A stretch of 64,000 nucleotides of DNA from an uncultured Paracoccaceae bacterium (lineage in GTDB: Bacteria > Pseudomonadota > Alphaproteobacteria > Rhodobacterales > Rhodobacteraceae). The position numbers and the translations under genes are program-made. Location: assembly GCA_947500005.1 (NCBI GenBank), contig CANMQJ010000010.1:108485-172484 (forward strand), read 5' to 3'. A model generated the notes under the pieces. The model saw only the letters and a list, made by a program, of their open reading frames with translations, did not search any database and was not told where the DNA came from. Shown here piece after piece: positions 17,123 through 25,800 of the stretch (positions within the stretch are counted from its first letter, which is position 1; the number at the start of each line of letters is the position of its first letter).

Positions 17123-18823
17123 TTATCGCACCAGATAGGGTTTGCGGTTCTGCTTCGGCACTGTGGCGGGTTCCGGTCCGACAGGGAAGTCCCCCATGAG
17201 ATAGGGATGCATTCCCTGGTTCTTGAGATTCTGAAGGAACTGGCCGAATCCGGTCAGGTCCACCATCTTGGGTGCTTCCGACAGGCGGCGGGGATTGGCC
17301 GGTCCGATCTCGTCCACGATGGTCTGGATCGGCTCCATCGGCGCCTCGACGAATTCGGCCATGGTCCAGATGCGCACGCGCGCCTTCGTCCAGACCGAAC
17401 GCAGGACCTCGAGGTGCTCGCTCTCGATCTTCTGCAGCTTGGCGGCCTGTTTGCGCAGCTCCGCGAAATCCCGGTTGGCCCGGAACAGCGGCACCGCCCA
17501 GGCCCCCGTGATGACCGAAACCTGAGCGTTGGGATCGCGGGCCATCAGCCAGCTGATCTTCTGGTTGTCGGCGGGGCCGAACTGAAAGCATTGCCGCTCG
17601 CCCCGCGTGTTCCAGATCAGGTTCGTCAGAAAGGCGTTCGGGTTGTAATCGCGCAGCTTGGCACTGTCTGAAAGCGCCCCCTGGATCATCGTCTCGCCCC
17701 CGGCGAAATGGGCGCGGTCGGGTGCGAAGATGTGACCATGCACCCGGCTGTCCGTGGCGCGTGCCAGCCAGGGCTCGAAATCCTCGAACAGTTCGGTGAA
17801 CCCTTCGAAGACCGAATAGGGGTTCGAGGTCAGCCCATTCTCGTTGCCGTGCCGGGGAAAGCGGCTTTGCATGTACAACCCGTCGCGCCCCCGCGTCCGC
17901 CGTTCCACCGCCTTGGCAAAGATGCGGTCGATCTTGCCTGGGTTGGGCTCCGTCCGCTTCATCGCGCCCGCCTGATCGGTCAGGAACGCCTCGTACAGCC
18001 GGTCGGCATGGGGCCAGATCTTGCGCGCCACGAAACAGTCCGACCGCCGCAGCAATTGCAGATGATCGTCGTAGAAGATATGCGGCTTGCCCTGGAAATC
18101 GAACTTGCTCAGGGTCAGCGAGCGGCTTTCGATATTGTCGGAATAGAGCCGCGCCAGCGTCTGGTAATAGCTTTCGTCGGGGATCCAGACATGGCGGAAA
18201 TAGCGGTCATACGTCTCGCGCTCGGGATCCTGAAGGATCGCCGACAAGGTGCGTCGCGTCAGGCACCACCACTGGCTGCCCATATGCGGGACCAGCCCGG
18301 CCGGGATCCTGCGCTTGACCCGCAGCCGGCGTTGCAGCTCTACATAGGCGTCGAACAGCCAGCGCCGTTTCTTCCAGGAAAACGGAAAGCGCAGGGTGAA
18401 GCGTTCCGATTCCAGCCCGCCCACCGTCCAGGGCACATCCGCGGTGGTGGCGCTTTCGATGAAATCCGTGCGCGGCCGCGCTGCAAGATAGTCGATCAGC
18501 TCCTGCACCGGCCGCAGCGGCAGGCACGAGCCCGAGGCAAGATAGACATGCCGCACCTCGGGGAACCGCTCCAGCATCAGCTCCGAGGCCGCCTGCGACG
18601 CAGCCACGATTCCCCATGTTCCCCACTCACAGCGATGGCGTTTGGAAAAGACGATCAGCGGATCGTTCGCGCAACGCTTCTCGAAGGCTGTGTAGGTCCT
18701 GCGCCGCACGTTGCGGTCCACGTGGATCACGACCGGGCAGCCCGAGGCCGTCCAGTGGCGTGCCACCTGTTCGGCCCGGTCCAGCGCGGTATGCACCAGC
18801 ATGACGATGCCGACCGTGCTCAT
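17123..18823 (-). CDS. GT14 (core-2/I-branching) glycosyltransferase with C-terminal DUF5928-type domain
   Basis: A 566-residue protein. The N-terminal part (about 1-290) matches core-2/I-branching beta-1,6-N-acetylglucosaminyltransferases: IVMLVHTALDRAEQV, VIHVDRNV, VYLASGSCLPLRPV and MGSQWWCLTRRTL, a characteristic GT14 block. The C-terminal part (about 330-560) has YSVFEGFTELFEDFEPWLAR and HGHIFAPDRAHFAGGE; I associate this with the roseobacter domain DUF5928, of unknown function. Start: ATG at 18823 with AAGGGGAA upstream, overlapping the preceding GT2 stop by four bases; a longer reading frame to 19057 runs inside the GT2 gene and is a shadow. The sulfotransferase follows seven bases downstream. 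Confidence 0.85.
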   Translation of the reverse strand: MSTVGIVMLVHTALDRAEQVARHWTASGCPVVIHVDRNVRRRTYTAFEKRCANDPLIVFSKRHRCEWGTWGIVAASQAASELMLERFPEVRHVYLASGSCLPLRPVQELIDYLAARPRTDFIESATTADVPWTVGGLESERFTLRFPFSWKKRRWLFDAYVELQRRLRVKRRIPAGLVPHMGSQWWCLTRRTLSAILQDPERETYDRYFRHVWIPDESYYQTLARLYSDNIESRSLTLSKFDFQGKPHIFYDDHLQLLRRSDCFVARKIWPHADRLYEAFLTDQAGAMKRTEPNPGKIDRIFAKAVERRTRGRDGLYMQSRFPRHGNENGLTSNPYSVFEGFTELFEDFEPWLARATDSRVHGHIFAPDRAHFAGGETMIQGALSDSAKLRDYNPNAFLTNLIWNTRGERQCFQFGPADNQKISWLMARDPNAQVSVITGAWAVPLFRANRDFAELRKQAAKLQKIESEHLEVLRSVWTKARVRIWTMAEFVEAPMEPIQTIVDEIGPANPRRLSEAPKMVDLTGFGQFLQNLKNQGMHPYLMGDFPVGPEPATVPKQNRKPYLVR

Positions 18824-19830
18824 GCCCAGTTCCCCTTGGACATCAGGCCCAGGATCTCCAGCTGGCGCCAGTTGATGTATTTCTCGGACCACTTGCACCA
18901 AAGTTCCGGCTGCTCGCCCAGTTTCTCGGCATAGGCGATATATTCCGCCGATCCCGAATAATGCTGGCGCCGGGTCAGCTCCTCCTCGGCCTTGACGGTG
19001 AACGTGTCGAGGAATTTCGTATGCAGAAGCGCGCCGCTCGCCTTCTCGCCGCCCCACTCCTCATAGACCTGGTTCAGCCCGCGCGGCAGCAGCGTGTGGG
19101 TCGAGCTGACGTAGCAATACCGCTTGTTCCATTTCACCAGCGGGATCTTGTTCAACGCCGGTGCCTTCTTGGGCGTTTCGGTAAAGAAAACACGGCTGCG
19201 CGGACCGCCCTGGATCCACAGGTTGCCATAGGTCGGGTTCTTCTTGATCGAGTAGTTGCCGCTGTCGAACCAGTTGGCGATCTCCAGCGGGTCCTGCCCC
19301 GCGCGATAGGGCTGCTCGTCTATCCGGCCCTTGGGATAGACGTCGATCAGCATGGCCGAAAAACTGCGGATCGCGGAATTGTCCAGCCAGTCGGTCAGCG
19401 CCTGGATCGGCCGCGTATCGCAGAACGGGTAGATGAAGAACTCGTCCGGATCGACGACAAGGGTCCAGTGGTCATGCGCATAGCTGCGTTTCAGGTAATT
19501 CATCCAGTCCACGCCATAGGTGGACCGCTTGTAGCTCGCCTTCGTGTGCCAGACCGAGATATCGTCCTGCCCCTCGAGATAGGCAAGCGTCCCGTCCGTG
19601 CTGTCATTGTCCACGAACAGGAAATGATCGACGCCCAGATCGCGGTAGTAGCGCAGGAAATAGGGCAGGCGAATCTTCTCGTTCCGAAAGGTGCTGACTA
19701 GCAGCACGTCGCCGGGCCTGATCCGGTTGGTGTTGTTCTGAACCTGGGTCAATTCGCGGGCCTTGCGCAGGCAGCGCAGGATACGGCGCTTGCGCCGTAT
19801 TCTCATGCGATAGGAATCCCACAAGCTCAC
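18820..19830 (-). CDS. GT2-like glycosyltransferase
   Basis: A 336-residue cytoplasmic transferase with the GT-A fold pattern: LLVSTFRNEKIRLPYFLRYY, VDNDSTDGT near residue 75, and an acidic VDPDEFF block near residue 125 that would bind the metal and nucleotide sugar. It is closely related to the next gene upstream (19959-20990): both start with SLWDSYR / GLWDAYR and carry GNLWIQGG/GNLWVQGG and ALLHTKFL/VLLHTKFL. I chose GTG at 19830, which has AGGGG ten bases upstream and aligns with the paralogue; a TTG at 19863 would add 11 residues. The first gene of a three-gene minus-strand run after an AT-rich gap. Confidence 0.85.
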   Translation of the reverse strand: MSLWDSYRMRIRRKRRILRCLRKARELTQVQNNTNRIRPGDVLLVSTFRNEKIRLPYFLRYYRDLGVDHFLFVDNDSTDGTLAYLEGQDDISVWHTKASYKRSTYGVDWMNYLKRSYAHDHWTLVVDPDEFFIYPFCDTRPIQALTDWLDNSAIRSFSAMLIDVYPKGRIDEQPYRAGQDPLEIANWFDSGNYSIKKNPTYGNLWIQGGPRSRVFFTETPKKAPALNKIPLVKWNKRYCYVSSTHTLLPRGLNQVYEEWGGEKASGALLHTKFLDTFTVKAEEELTRRQHYSGSAEYIAYAEKLGEQPELWCKWSEKYINWRQLEILGLMSKGNWA

Positions 19831-19863
19831 GTAGTAAACACCCCTGTTCAGACACGCGCCCAA

Positions 19864-19958
19864 CCCCCGTCAGCCCGTGCCCGGCGCCAAATCTATAAGT
19901 CACTTTTTATCTTTATGAAACAATGGATGTAGAAAGAGTTACCGTTTTCCCACAGTCG
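19864..19958 (-). promoter_or_regulatory. AT-rich gap between the two GT2 genes
   Basis: The minus-strand order is cysQ, kdsB, galE, GT2 and then, after this gap, GT2, GT14, sulfotransferase. The gap is distinctly AT-rich compared with its surroundings and carries TATAG-like sequence (about 19893). It is the best place for a separate promoter driving the downstream three genes, but I cannot name a specific -35/-10 pair with confidence. Confidence 0.35.
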
Positions 19959-20990
19959 CTACCAGCCGCCCGTGTTCAGAAGCCCGATTTCGGCCAGTTG
20001 CCGCCATCCCTCGTACCGCATGGAACCCTCGTGCCATAGAACCGGCGCCTCGGTGATCCGGTCATAATAATGATCGAACAGGTCCGGCGAATGGAAATGC
20101 TGCGCGCGCGTCTTCTCCACACCCGATTTTTCCACCACCTCCGGCAGGAATTTCGTGTGCAGCAACACGCCTGAGGGCATTTCGCCCCCCGGCCCGTCAT
20201 AGAGATAGTTCATCCGCCGCGGCAGCGCCGAGTGGCATGAGTTCACATAGGCGTACCGTCGGTCCCAGCGCGCCAGGGGGATCTTGTTCAGGGTCGGCGA
20301 GCGGCGCGGTTCCCCGGCAAAGAACACCCTTTCCCGTACTCCGCCCTGAACCCAGAGATTGCCCAGCGGCTGCTGCCGGGTGGCGCGGTAGGGGCCGGGA
20401 TCGAACCAGCCGATCACCTGCGTCGGATCGGTTCCCGGGGTGTAGCCCTGTTCACCCAAAGGCCCCTGCGGATACAGGTCCAGCATGAGCGTGCCGAACG
20501 CATCCTGTCCCCGCGCCTCCAGCCACCGGATCAGATCGGGCAGGGGCCGCGTGTCGTGATGGGCATAGACCAGCAGTTCGTCCGCATCCACCATCAGCGT
20601 CCAGTGCCCGTGGCCATGGCGCATCTGCAACCATGTCAGCCAGTCCAGCGCGAAACGCGACTCGCGATAGCTCTCGGCCGTCTGCCACAGGGAAACGTCC
20701 CACTGCGCCCGCAGCAGCTCGACCGAGCCGTCGTCGCTGCCATTGTCCACGATCAGGAAATGATCTACGCCCAGACGGCGATAATGCTCAAGGAACCAGG
20801 GAAGGCGCGCGGCCTCGTTCCGCAAGGGGGTAAAGGCCAGGATCGCGCCGGGGCGGATCGCGTCGGTCCGGTCCTCGAGGCAGGTCAGCGCATGGCGGCT
20901 GCGGAAACTGCGCCACAACAGGCGGCGGCGTTTCCAGCGCAGGCGATAGGCGTCCCACAGGCCGATCCGGTCCGGGCTCGCGCCTGCCAT
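19959..20990 (-). CDS. GT2-like glycosyltransferase (paralogue of the neighbour)
   Basis: A 343-residue paralogue of the adjacent GT2 gene with FTPLRNEAARLPWFLEHY, VDNGSDDGS and VDADELL as the nucleotide-sugar and metal motifs. Start: ATG at 20990, one base after the galE stop, giving MAGASPDRIGLWDAYRLR; a longer frame into galE is rejected. Probably adds one sugar of the surface polysaccharide. Acceptor and donor unknown, although UDP-galactose from the upstream galE product is a reasonable guess. Confidence 0.85.
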   Translation of the reverse strand: MAGASPDRIGLWDAYRLRWKRRRLLWRSFRSRHALTCLEDRTDAIRPGAILAFTPLRNEAARLPWFLEHYRRLGVDHFLIVDNGSDDGSVELLRAQWDVSLWQTAESYRESRFALDWLTWLQMRHGHGHWTLMVDADELLVYAHHDTRPLPDLIRWLEARGQDAFGTLMLDLYPQGPLGEQGYTPGTDPTQVIGWFDPGPYRATRQQPLGNLWVQGGVRERVFFAGEPRRSPTLNKIPLARWDRRYAYVNSCHSALPRRMNYLYDGPGGEMPSGVLLHTKFLPEVVEKSGVEKTRAQHFHSPDLFDHYYDRITEAPVLWHEGSMRYEGWRQLAEIGLLNTGGW

Positions 20991-20991
20991 G

Positions 20992-21981
20992 TCAACTCTC
21001 GTAATGGCCGGATTGGTGCCAGCGCCAGGCATCCGCGATCATCTCGCCCATGGTCGAGCGCGACGGCTGCCAGCCCAACTCCTCCTCGGCGCTGGTGGAG
21101 CCCGAAACCAGACGGGTCGCATCGCCCGCCCGGCGCGGCCCGATCTCATACGGCACCTCGCGGTTGGTCACCGCCTTCGATTGCGCGATGACCTCCATCA
21201 CCGAGAACCCGGACCCGGTGCCCAGGTTGAACACCCGGCTGCCCTTGCCCTGCTCCAGCCAGCCCAGCCCCAGCAGGTGCGCGTCCACCAGGTCGCAGAC
21301 ATGCACGTAATCGCGGATGCAGGTGCCATCTGGCGTGTTGTAATCCGTTCCGAACACCGTCAGCGCGTCCCGTTTTCCCTCGATCGCGTCCAGCAGCAGG
21401 GGAACCAGATGCGTCTCGGGCCGGTGGAACTCACCCACCTCGGCCTCCGGGTCGGCGCCGGCCACGTTGAAATAGCGAAAGATGACGTGCCGCAGCCCAT
21501 GCGCCGCCTCGAAATCGCGCAGGATTTCCTCGATCGCGCGTTTCGATGCGCCATAGGCGTTCAGCGGCTCTTGCGGCGTGCTCTCGTCCAGCACCACATT
21601 GTCATGTTCGCCATAGGTCGCGCAGGTCGAGGAGAACACGAAATCCAGGCAGCCGGCTGCCACCGCCGCTTCGATCAGCGTCAGCGAGCCGCAGACATTG
21701 TTGCGCCAGTACCGTCCCGGCTGCGCCATCGCCTCACCCACCTGGCTCAACGCCGCGAAATGCATCACTGCGGCTGGCTTGTACCGCGCGAACACCTCGT
21801 CCAGCCGGGCGCGATCCATGATGTCGCCCCGCTCGAAGGGTCCGAACTTCACCGCATCCTTCCAGCCGGTGACGAGGTTGTCGTAGGTCACCGGCGTGTA
21901 TCCCGCCCGCGCCAGCGCCTTGCAGGCATGCGACCCGATATAGCCCGCCCCGCCGGTCACAAGGATCGCCTGCCCGCTCAT
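20992..21981 (-). CDS. galE: UDP-glucose 4-epimerase
   Basis: NAD-dependent epimerase that interconverts UDP-glucose and UDP-galactose. The 329-residue protein begins with the Rossmann motif TGGAGYIGSH and has the catalytic Tyr-x3-Lys in NAYGASKRAIEE; FNVAGAD and RDYVHVCDLVDAH are standard extended-SDR blocks. Start: ATG at 21981, overlapping the kdsB stop by four bases (ATGA). Supplies an activated sugar for the glycosyltransferases downstream. Confidence 0.96.
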   Translation of the reverse strand: MSGQAILVTGGAGYIGSHACKALARAGYTPVTYDNLVTGWKDAVKFGPFERGDIMDRARLDEVFARYKPAAVMHFAALSQVGEAMAQPGRYWRNNVCGSLTLIEAAVAAGCLDFVFSSTCATYGEHDNVVLDESTPQEPLNAYGASKRAIEEILRDFEAAHGLRHVIFRYFNVAGADPEAEVGEFHRPETHLVPLLLDAIEGKRDALTVFGTDYNTPDGTCIRDYVHVCDLVDAHLLGLGWLEQGKGSRVFNLGTGSGFSVMEVIAQSKAVTNREVPYEIGPRRAGDATRLVSGSTSAEEELGWQPSRSTMGEMIADAWRWHQSGHYES

Positions 21982-22778
21982 TCCAGCCCCATCTCGGCCA
22001 TCATCGCCTCGATCCGTGGTACGTCCTCGGGGTTGTTCAGCTCCCAGAACTGCCGCCCGCGCGCCTCGACCTCGACGCACAGAACCCTGCGCCCGTTCTC
22101 AAGAAAGCGCAGCTGTTCCAATCCTTCCAGTGTTTCAAGCGGCCCGGTGGGCCAGGTCGGGTAGGCCGCGAGGGCCTCGGCTCGATAGGCATAGACGCCC
22201 ACATGGTGAAACACCGGCGTCGCGTCACCATCGGCATAGTCCGCCGCGCGATAGGGGATCACTTCCTTCGAGAAGTAGAGCGCCGAGTTGTCCGTGCCGA
22301 ACACCGCCGTTGTCCCGCCCACGCGGCCGGCGCGGCGGTCGGCCAACAGGCTGTTCAACGTGGCCCCGTCGCAGCGCAGGACGGGCGTGGCGATCTCGGC
22401 CCCGGGCGCGGCGCGCAACCCTTCGATCAACCCCTCCACGAACCAGGGCGGCGTCAGCGGCGCATCGCCCTGCAGGTTCACCACGATATCGAACCCGCCC
22501 CCCAGCGCGACATGAGTCTCGGCGCAGCGTTCCGTCCCGTTCGCGCAATCTGGAGAGGTCATCACCACCTCGGCCCCGAACCCCTCGGCCGCGTCCCGGA
22601 TGCGGTTGTCATCGGTCGCCACGACCACCCGGTCGACACCTTCGACCGACCGTGCCGCGCGCCATGACCGCTCGATCAGCGACATCGACTGTCCCGTGGC
22701 ACCCCTGAGCGGGACCAGTGGCTTGCCCGGATACCGGGTGGATGCATAGCGCGCGGGAATGGCGACAAGAACCGGCAT
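21978..22778 (-). CDS. kdsB: 3-deoxy-manno-octulosonate cytidylyltransferase
   Basis: Activates Kdo as CMP-Kdo for LPS and for the Kdo linker of group-2-type capsules. The 266-residue protein has IPARYASTRYPGKPL at the N-terminus, VATDD, NGTERCAE and VNLQGDAPL, all typical of KdsB. Start: ATG at 22778, overlapping the cysQ stop by one base. The setting with a KpsM-like permease and glycosyltransferases makes a capsule role plausible in addition to LPS. Confidence 0.94.
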   Translation of the reverse strand: MPVLVAIPARYASTRYPGKPLVPLRGATGQSMSLIERSWRAARSVEGVDRVVVATDDNRIRDAAEGFGAEVVMTSPDCANGTERCAETHVALGGGFDIVVNLQGDAPLTPPWFVEGLIEGLRAAPGAEIATPVLRCDGATLNSLLADRRAGRVGGTTAVFGTDNSALYFSKEVIPYRAADYADGDATPVFHHVGVYAYRAEALAAYPTWPTGPLETLEGLEQLRFLENGRRVLCVEVEARGRQFWELNNPEDVPRIEAMMAEMGLE

Positions 22779-23575
22779 CAGGCGTCCTTCAGCTCCACAC
22801 CCGGCGCATAGGCGATGAAGAACGGGTTGGCGAAGCCCTCCTTGCCATAGGTCAGCGGCGTATGATCGTCGAACTGCACGACGCGCCCGCCCGCACCGGT
22901 CAGCACCGCGTGACCGGCAGCGGTGTCCCATTCCATCGTGCGGCCCAGCCGGGGATAGAGATCCGCCTCGCCCGTCGCCACGAGGCAGAATTTCAACGAC
23001 GACCCCGCGCTCTTGCTGTCCTTGACGCTGTACTTGTTGATGTAATCGTCGGTCGCCTGATCGCGGTGCGATTTCGACGCCACCACCATCAGCGCGCCAT
23101 TATCCGGTTCGCTGACAGAAAGCGGCCGCAGATCGCCCGGCACGTCCTTGTGCAGCGCGCCGCCCTCCTCCACCGTCTGTCCGTCGGCCTGCGTGTAGAA
23201 CATCCGCCCCTTGGCCGGGGCATAGACCACCCCGCGCGTCGGCACGCCATCCTCGACGAGGGCGATGTTCACCGTGAAATCGCCGCGCCGGTTGACGAAT
23301 TCCTTGGTCCCGTCCAGCGGGTCCACGATCAGAAAGGTATCGCCCGTCTGCGCATGCGACGCGGCCTGTTCCTCGGTCACCAGCATCACGTCGGGAAAGG
23401 CCGACCGAAGCCCGGCCGAGATCAGCGCATCGGCGGCCTCGTCGGCCTCTGTCACCGGGCTGGAATCCGACTTTGTCTTCACATCGAAATCATCGGCCTC
23501 GTAGATCTCCATGATCTTGTCGCCAGCCTCCAACGCCAGGCGGCGAATGACAGGAATAAGTTCGTCATATGTCAC
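22778..23575 (-). CDS. cysQ: 3'(2'),5'-bisphosphate nucleotidase
   Basis: Hydrolyses 3'-phosphoadenosine 5'-phosphate (PAP), the by-product of PAPS-dependent sulfation and sulfate assimilation. Inositol-monophosphatase fold; metal motifs VTEADEAAD, DPLDGTKEFV and WDTAAGHAVL are all present in 265 residues. Start: GTG at 23575, with GGAGC seven bases upstream. First gene of the minus-strand polysaccharide operon that ends with sulfotransferase domains, a sensible functional pairing. Divergent from the export permease. Confidence 0.94.
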   Translation of the reverse strand: MTYDELIPVIRRLALEAGDKIMEIYEADDFDVKTKSDSSPVTEADEAADALISAGLRSAFPDVMLVTEEQAASHAQTGDTFLIVDPLDGTKEFVNRRGDFTVNIALVEDGVPTRGVVYAPAKGRMFYTQADGQTVEEGGALHKDVPGDLRPLSVSEPDNGALMVVASKSHRDQATDDYINKYSVKDSKSAGSSLKFCLVATGEADLYPRLGRTMEWDTAAGHAVLTGAGGRVVQFDDHTPLTYGKEGFANPFFIAYAPGVELKDA

Positions 23576-23696
23576 AAAAATGCTCCGATCCCGAGTTTTA
23601 TTGATCGATGAAACCAAGGCCCTTATGCTTTGGCCACAACGGATCGGCAAGAAGTCCGTGACAGAATCCGAGCCGAGATACCTGAAAGGCGCCCAT

Positions 23697-24518
23697 TTGT
23701 TTCGCTATCGCCGACATACCTCGTTGCTGAGCGGCGCGCTCACCATGGCCGAGCTGATCTTTCACTCGGTCGTGCGCAGCGTCCGCTCGGGGCACAGCAA
23801 TGCCGTGATCGCCCTGGCCAAGAACATGTTGCAGGTGGTCGTCTTCGCCGGCGCCTTCTACGTGATGTTCTCGATCCTCGGCCTGCGCGGCGCGGCGCTG
23901 CGAGGCGATTTCCTGCTCTACATCCTGTCGGGCATCTTCCTTTACATGTGTCACATCAAGGCGGTGAACGCGGTGATGGGGGCCGAGGGGCCGAACAGCC
24001 CGATGATGCAGCACGCGCCGATGAACACGATCATCGCCATCGTCTCGGCGGCGGTCGGTTCGCTCTATACCCAGCTTCTGACGTTGTTCATCATGCTGTT
24101 CGGCTACCACGTGGTGGTCAAACCTATCGAGATCGAGGATCCCGGCGGCGCCTTCGCGATGCTGATGCTGGCCTGGTTCACCGGCTGTGCGGTGGGGCTC
24201 GTGCTGCTCGCGCTCAAGCCATGGTTTCCCACCGCCGCGGGCATCATCTCGACCGTCTATACCCGCGCCAACATGATCGCTTCGGGCAAGATGTTCGTCG
24301 CCAACTCCATGCCCGGTTACATGCTGGCCATGTTCGACTGGAACCCCCTGTTTCACGCCATCGACCAGTGCCGCGGCTTTGTCTTTCGCAACTACTTTCC
24401 GCATAACAGCAATTGGGAGTACGCGTTTTGGGTCGGTATAGTTCTGCTGATGATCGGGCTGATGGGCGAGTTCTACACCCGTCGCCACGTCTCCAACAGC
24501 TGGTTCGCGCGGCGCTGA
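23697..24518 (+). CDS. ABC-2 type polysaccharide export permease (KpsM-like)
   Basis: A 273-residue inner-membrane permease with about six hydrophobic segments, of the capsule-export type (GDFLLYILSGIFLYM, NTIIAIVSAAVGSLY, NPLFHAIDQCRGF and FVFRNYFPHNS near the end, as in KpsM/Wzm-like permeases). Start: TTG at 23697 with AAAGG seven bases upstream, giving a conventional MFRYRR start; GTG at 23658 is an alternative. The matching ATPase (KpsT) and the periplasmic exporter genes are not in the window. The next gene overlaps its 3' end. Confidence 0.85.
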   Translation: MFRYRRHTSLLSGALTMAELIFHSVVRSVRSGHSNAVIALAKNMLQVVVFAGAFYVMFSILGLRGAALRGDFLLYILSGIFLYMCHIKAVNAVMGAEGPNSPMMQHAPMNTIIAIVSAAVGSLYTQLLTLFIMLFGYHVVVKPIEIEDPGGAFAMLMLAWFTGCAVGLVLLALKPWFPTAAGIISTVYTRANMIASGKMFVANSMPGYMLAMFDWNPLFHAIDQCRGFVFRNYFPHNSNWEYAFWVGIVLLMIGLMGEFYTRRHVSNSWFARR

Positions 24519-25096
24519 TCGCCGTCTGCGCGATCTTCGGCGCAACCCTCGTGCAGGCGCAGGATCTGCCGGCGCTCTACGCGGTCTCCGGGGTCGCCTC
24601 GGACGATGTGCTCAACATCCGCACCGAACCCAGGGCTCAGGCGGACAAGATCGGCGAGCTTGCCCATGACGCCCGCGATGTCGAGGTGATGGCCTTCAAC
24701 GACGACCGCAGCTGGGGTCGCGTGAACACCGGCGAGCGCAGCGGCTGGACCTCCATGCGCTACCTCGCGCCGCAACCCGCCGGCGACCTGCCCGTGGCAG
24801 AGCGCTTGTCCTGCGCGGGGACCGAACCATTCTGGTCGCTCGACATCCGCCAGAGCGGCGAGAGCATCTATTCGAGCCCCGGCGACAAGGCCACCCGGCT
24901 GGACAGCGGCCAGCTGGAACCCGCGGCCGGACGGCGCGACCGGTTCCTGTTGCCGTTCGCGGGCGATGCCTGGGCCGTTATTCGGAGGGAGCTCTGTTCC
25001 GACGGCATGTCCGATCGCGCCTACGGCCTGGATATCGACGTCCATCTCGGGACGGGACCGCTTCGGTCCGGCTGCTGCACGATCGTCGCGCCCTAG
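24428..25096 (+). CDS. exported SH3-domain protein with COG3650-like C-terminus
   Basis: A hydrophobic signal segment (LIAVCAIFGATLVQAQ) leads to an SH3-like domain, about residues 55-115 (VLNIRTEPRAQADKIG, SGWTSMRYL), and a C-terminal region with CAGTEPFWSLDI and CSDGMSDRAYG, which resembles COG3650. Likely periplasmic or outer-surface; function unknown. No ATG or GTG start precedes the signal segment in frame. The TTG at 24428 has GGGAG eight bases upstream but lies 91 bases inside the permease gene; TTG at 24413 is another option. The stop overlaps the stop of the convergent alkB by four bases. Confidence 0.7.
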   Translation: MGRYSSADDRADGRVLHPSPRLQQLVRAALIAVCAIFGATLVQAQDLPALYAVSGVASDDVLNIRTEPRAQADKIGELAHDARDVEVMAFNDDRSWGRVNTGERSGWTSMRYLAPQPAGDLPVAERLSCAGTEPFWSLDIRQSGESIYSSPGDKATRLDSGQLEPAAGRRDRFLLPFAGDAWAVIRRELCSDGMSDRAYGLDIDVHLGTGPLRSGCCTIVAP

Positions 25097-25695
25097 GTCA
25101 CGACCCGCAGCGTCAGGTTGATCCGCCCGCCCTTGGGCAGCAGCCGGGACGAGCCGAAACGGATCCGGTCGATCCCGTGATAGGTCAGCCGCGCAGGCCC
25201 GCCCATCACCGCCACGTCGCCGGAATTCAGCCAGACCGATTCCGTCTTGCCGCCCCGCGTGGTGTTGCCGATCCGGAACAGCGCATCGTCGCCCAGCGAG
25301 ACCGAAACCACGGGATAGGAGAAATCCGCCTCGTCCCGATCCTGGTGCATCCCCATCCGCGCGCCCTCGCCGTAATAGTTGACAAGACAGCTGTCGGGCA
25401 GCCGCTCCAGCCCGGTAAGATCGCGCCAGATGCCCAGGATCTCCTCGGGAATGGCGGGCCAACCGGCCCCTGCGGGGTGGGCCGGCTCATAGCGGTATCC
25501 CCGCCGGTCCGACACCCAGCCGTGCGTTCCGGCCGAGGTCATGCGCACCGACATCTCCTTGCCGCGCGCGGTGGTGGGCCGGAACAGTGGCGCGGATTTC
25601 AGCACCGGCCGCAGCACCTCGATCAGCCGGGTCTGTGCGCCCGTGTCCAGATACCCCTTGTAAATGTCGAAGCCGCGGATCGTGACCCGTGTCAT
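25093..25695 (-). CDS. alkB: alpha-ketoglutarate-dependent DNA dioxygenase AlkB
   Basis: Repairs alkylated bases by oxidative demethylation. The 200-residue protein has the Fe-binding HxD in MGMHQDRDEADF, a later His in ARLTYHGIDR and the 2-oxoglutarate Arg pair in GGRINLTLRVV. NYYGEGARMGMH is the typical AlkB lead-in. Start: ATG at 25695; the frame extends upstream to 25782 without family similarity. It runs convergent with the SH3 protein gene and divergent from dnaK. Confidence 0.94.
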   Translation of the reverse strand: MTRVTIRGFDIYKGYLDTGAQTRLIEVLRPVLKSAPLFRPTTARGKEMSVRMTSAGTHGWVSDRRGYRYEPAHPAGAGWPAIPEEILGIWRDLTGLERLPDSCLVNYYGEGARMGMHQDRDEADFSYPVVSVSLGDDALFRIGNTTRGGKTESVWLNSGDVAVMGGPARLTYHGIDRIRFGSSRLLPKGGRINLTLRVVT

Positions 25696-25768
25696 GCCGT
25701 TTGTCCCAATGCTTTGCAGACCCTTGACGAAATGCGCGCAGATTCCCGAAAACCTGCCTTTCAGGATG

Positions 25769-25800
25769 CTTGCAGCGCCCAAATCAGGCCCCTATATACG
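25769..25800 (+). promoter_or_regulatory. sigma-32 (RpoH) heat-shock promoter of dnaKJ
   Basis: CTTG at 25769-25772, an 18-base spacer, then CCTATATACG at 25791-25800. This fits the alphaproteobacterial RpoH pattern CTTG-N17/18-CYTATNTNNG at every fixed position. It lies 110 bases upstream of the dnaK start. Pattern is seen; the use by RpoH is inferred from the family. Confidence 0.85.
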
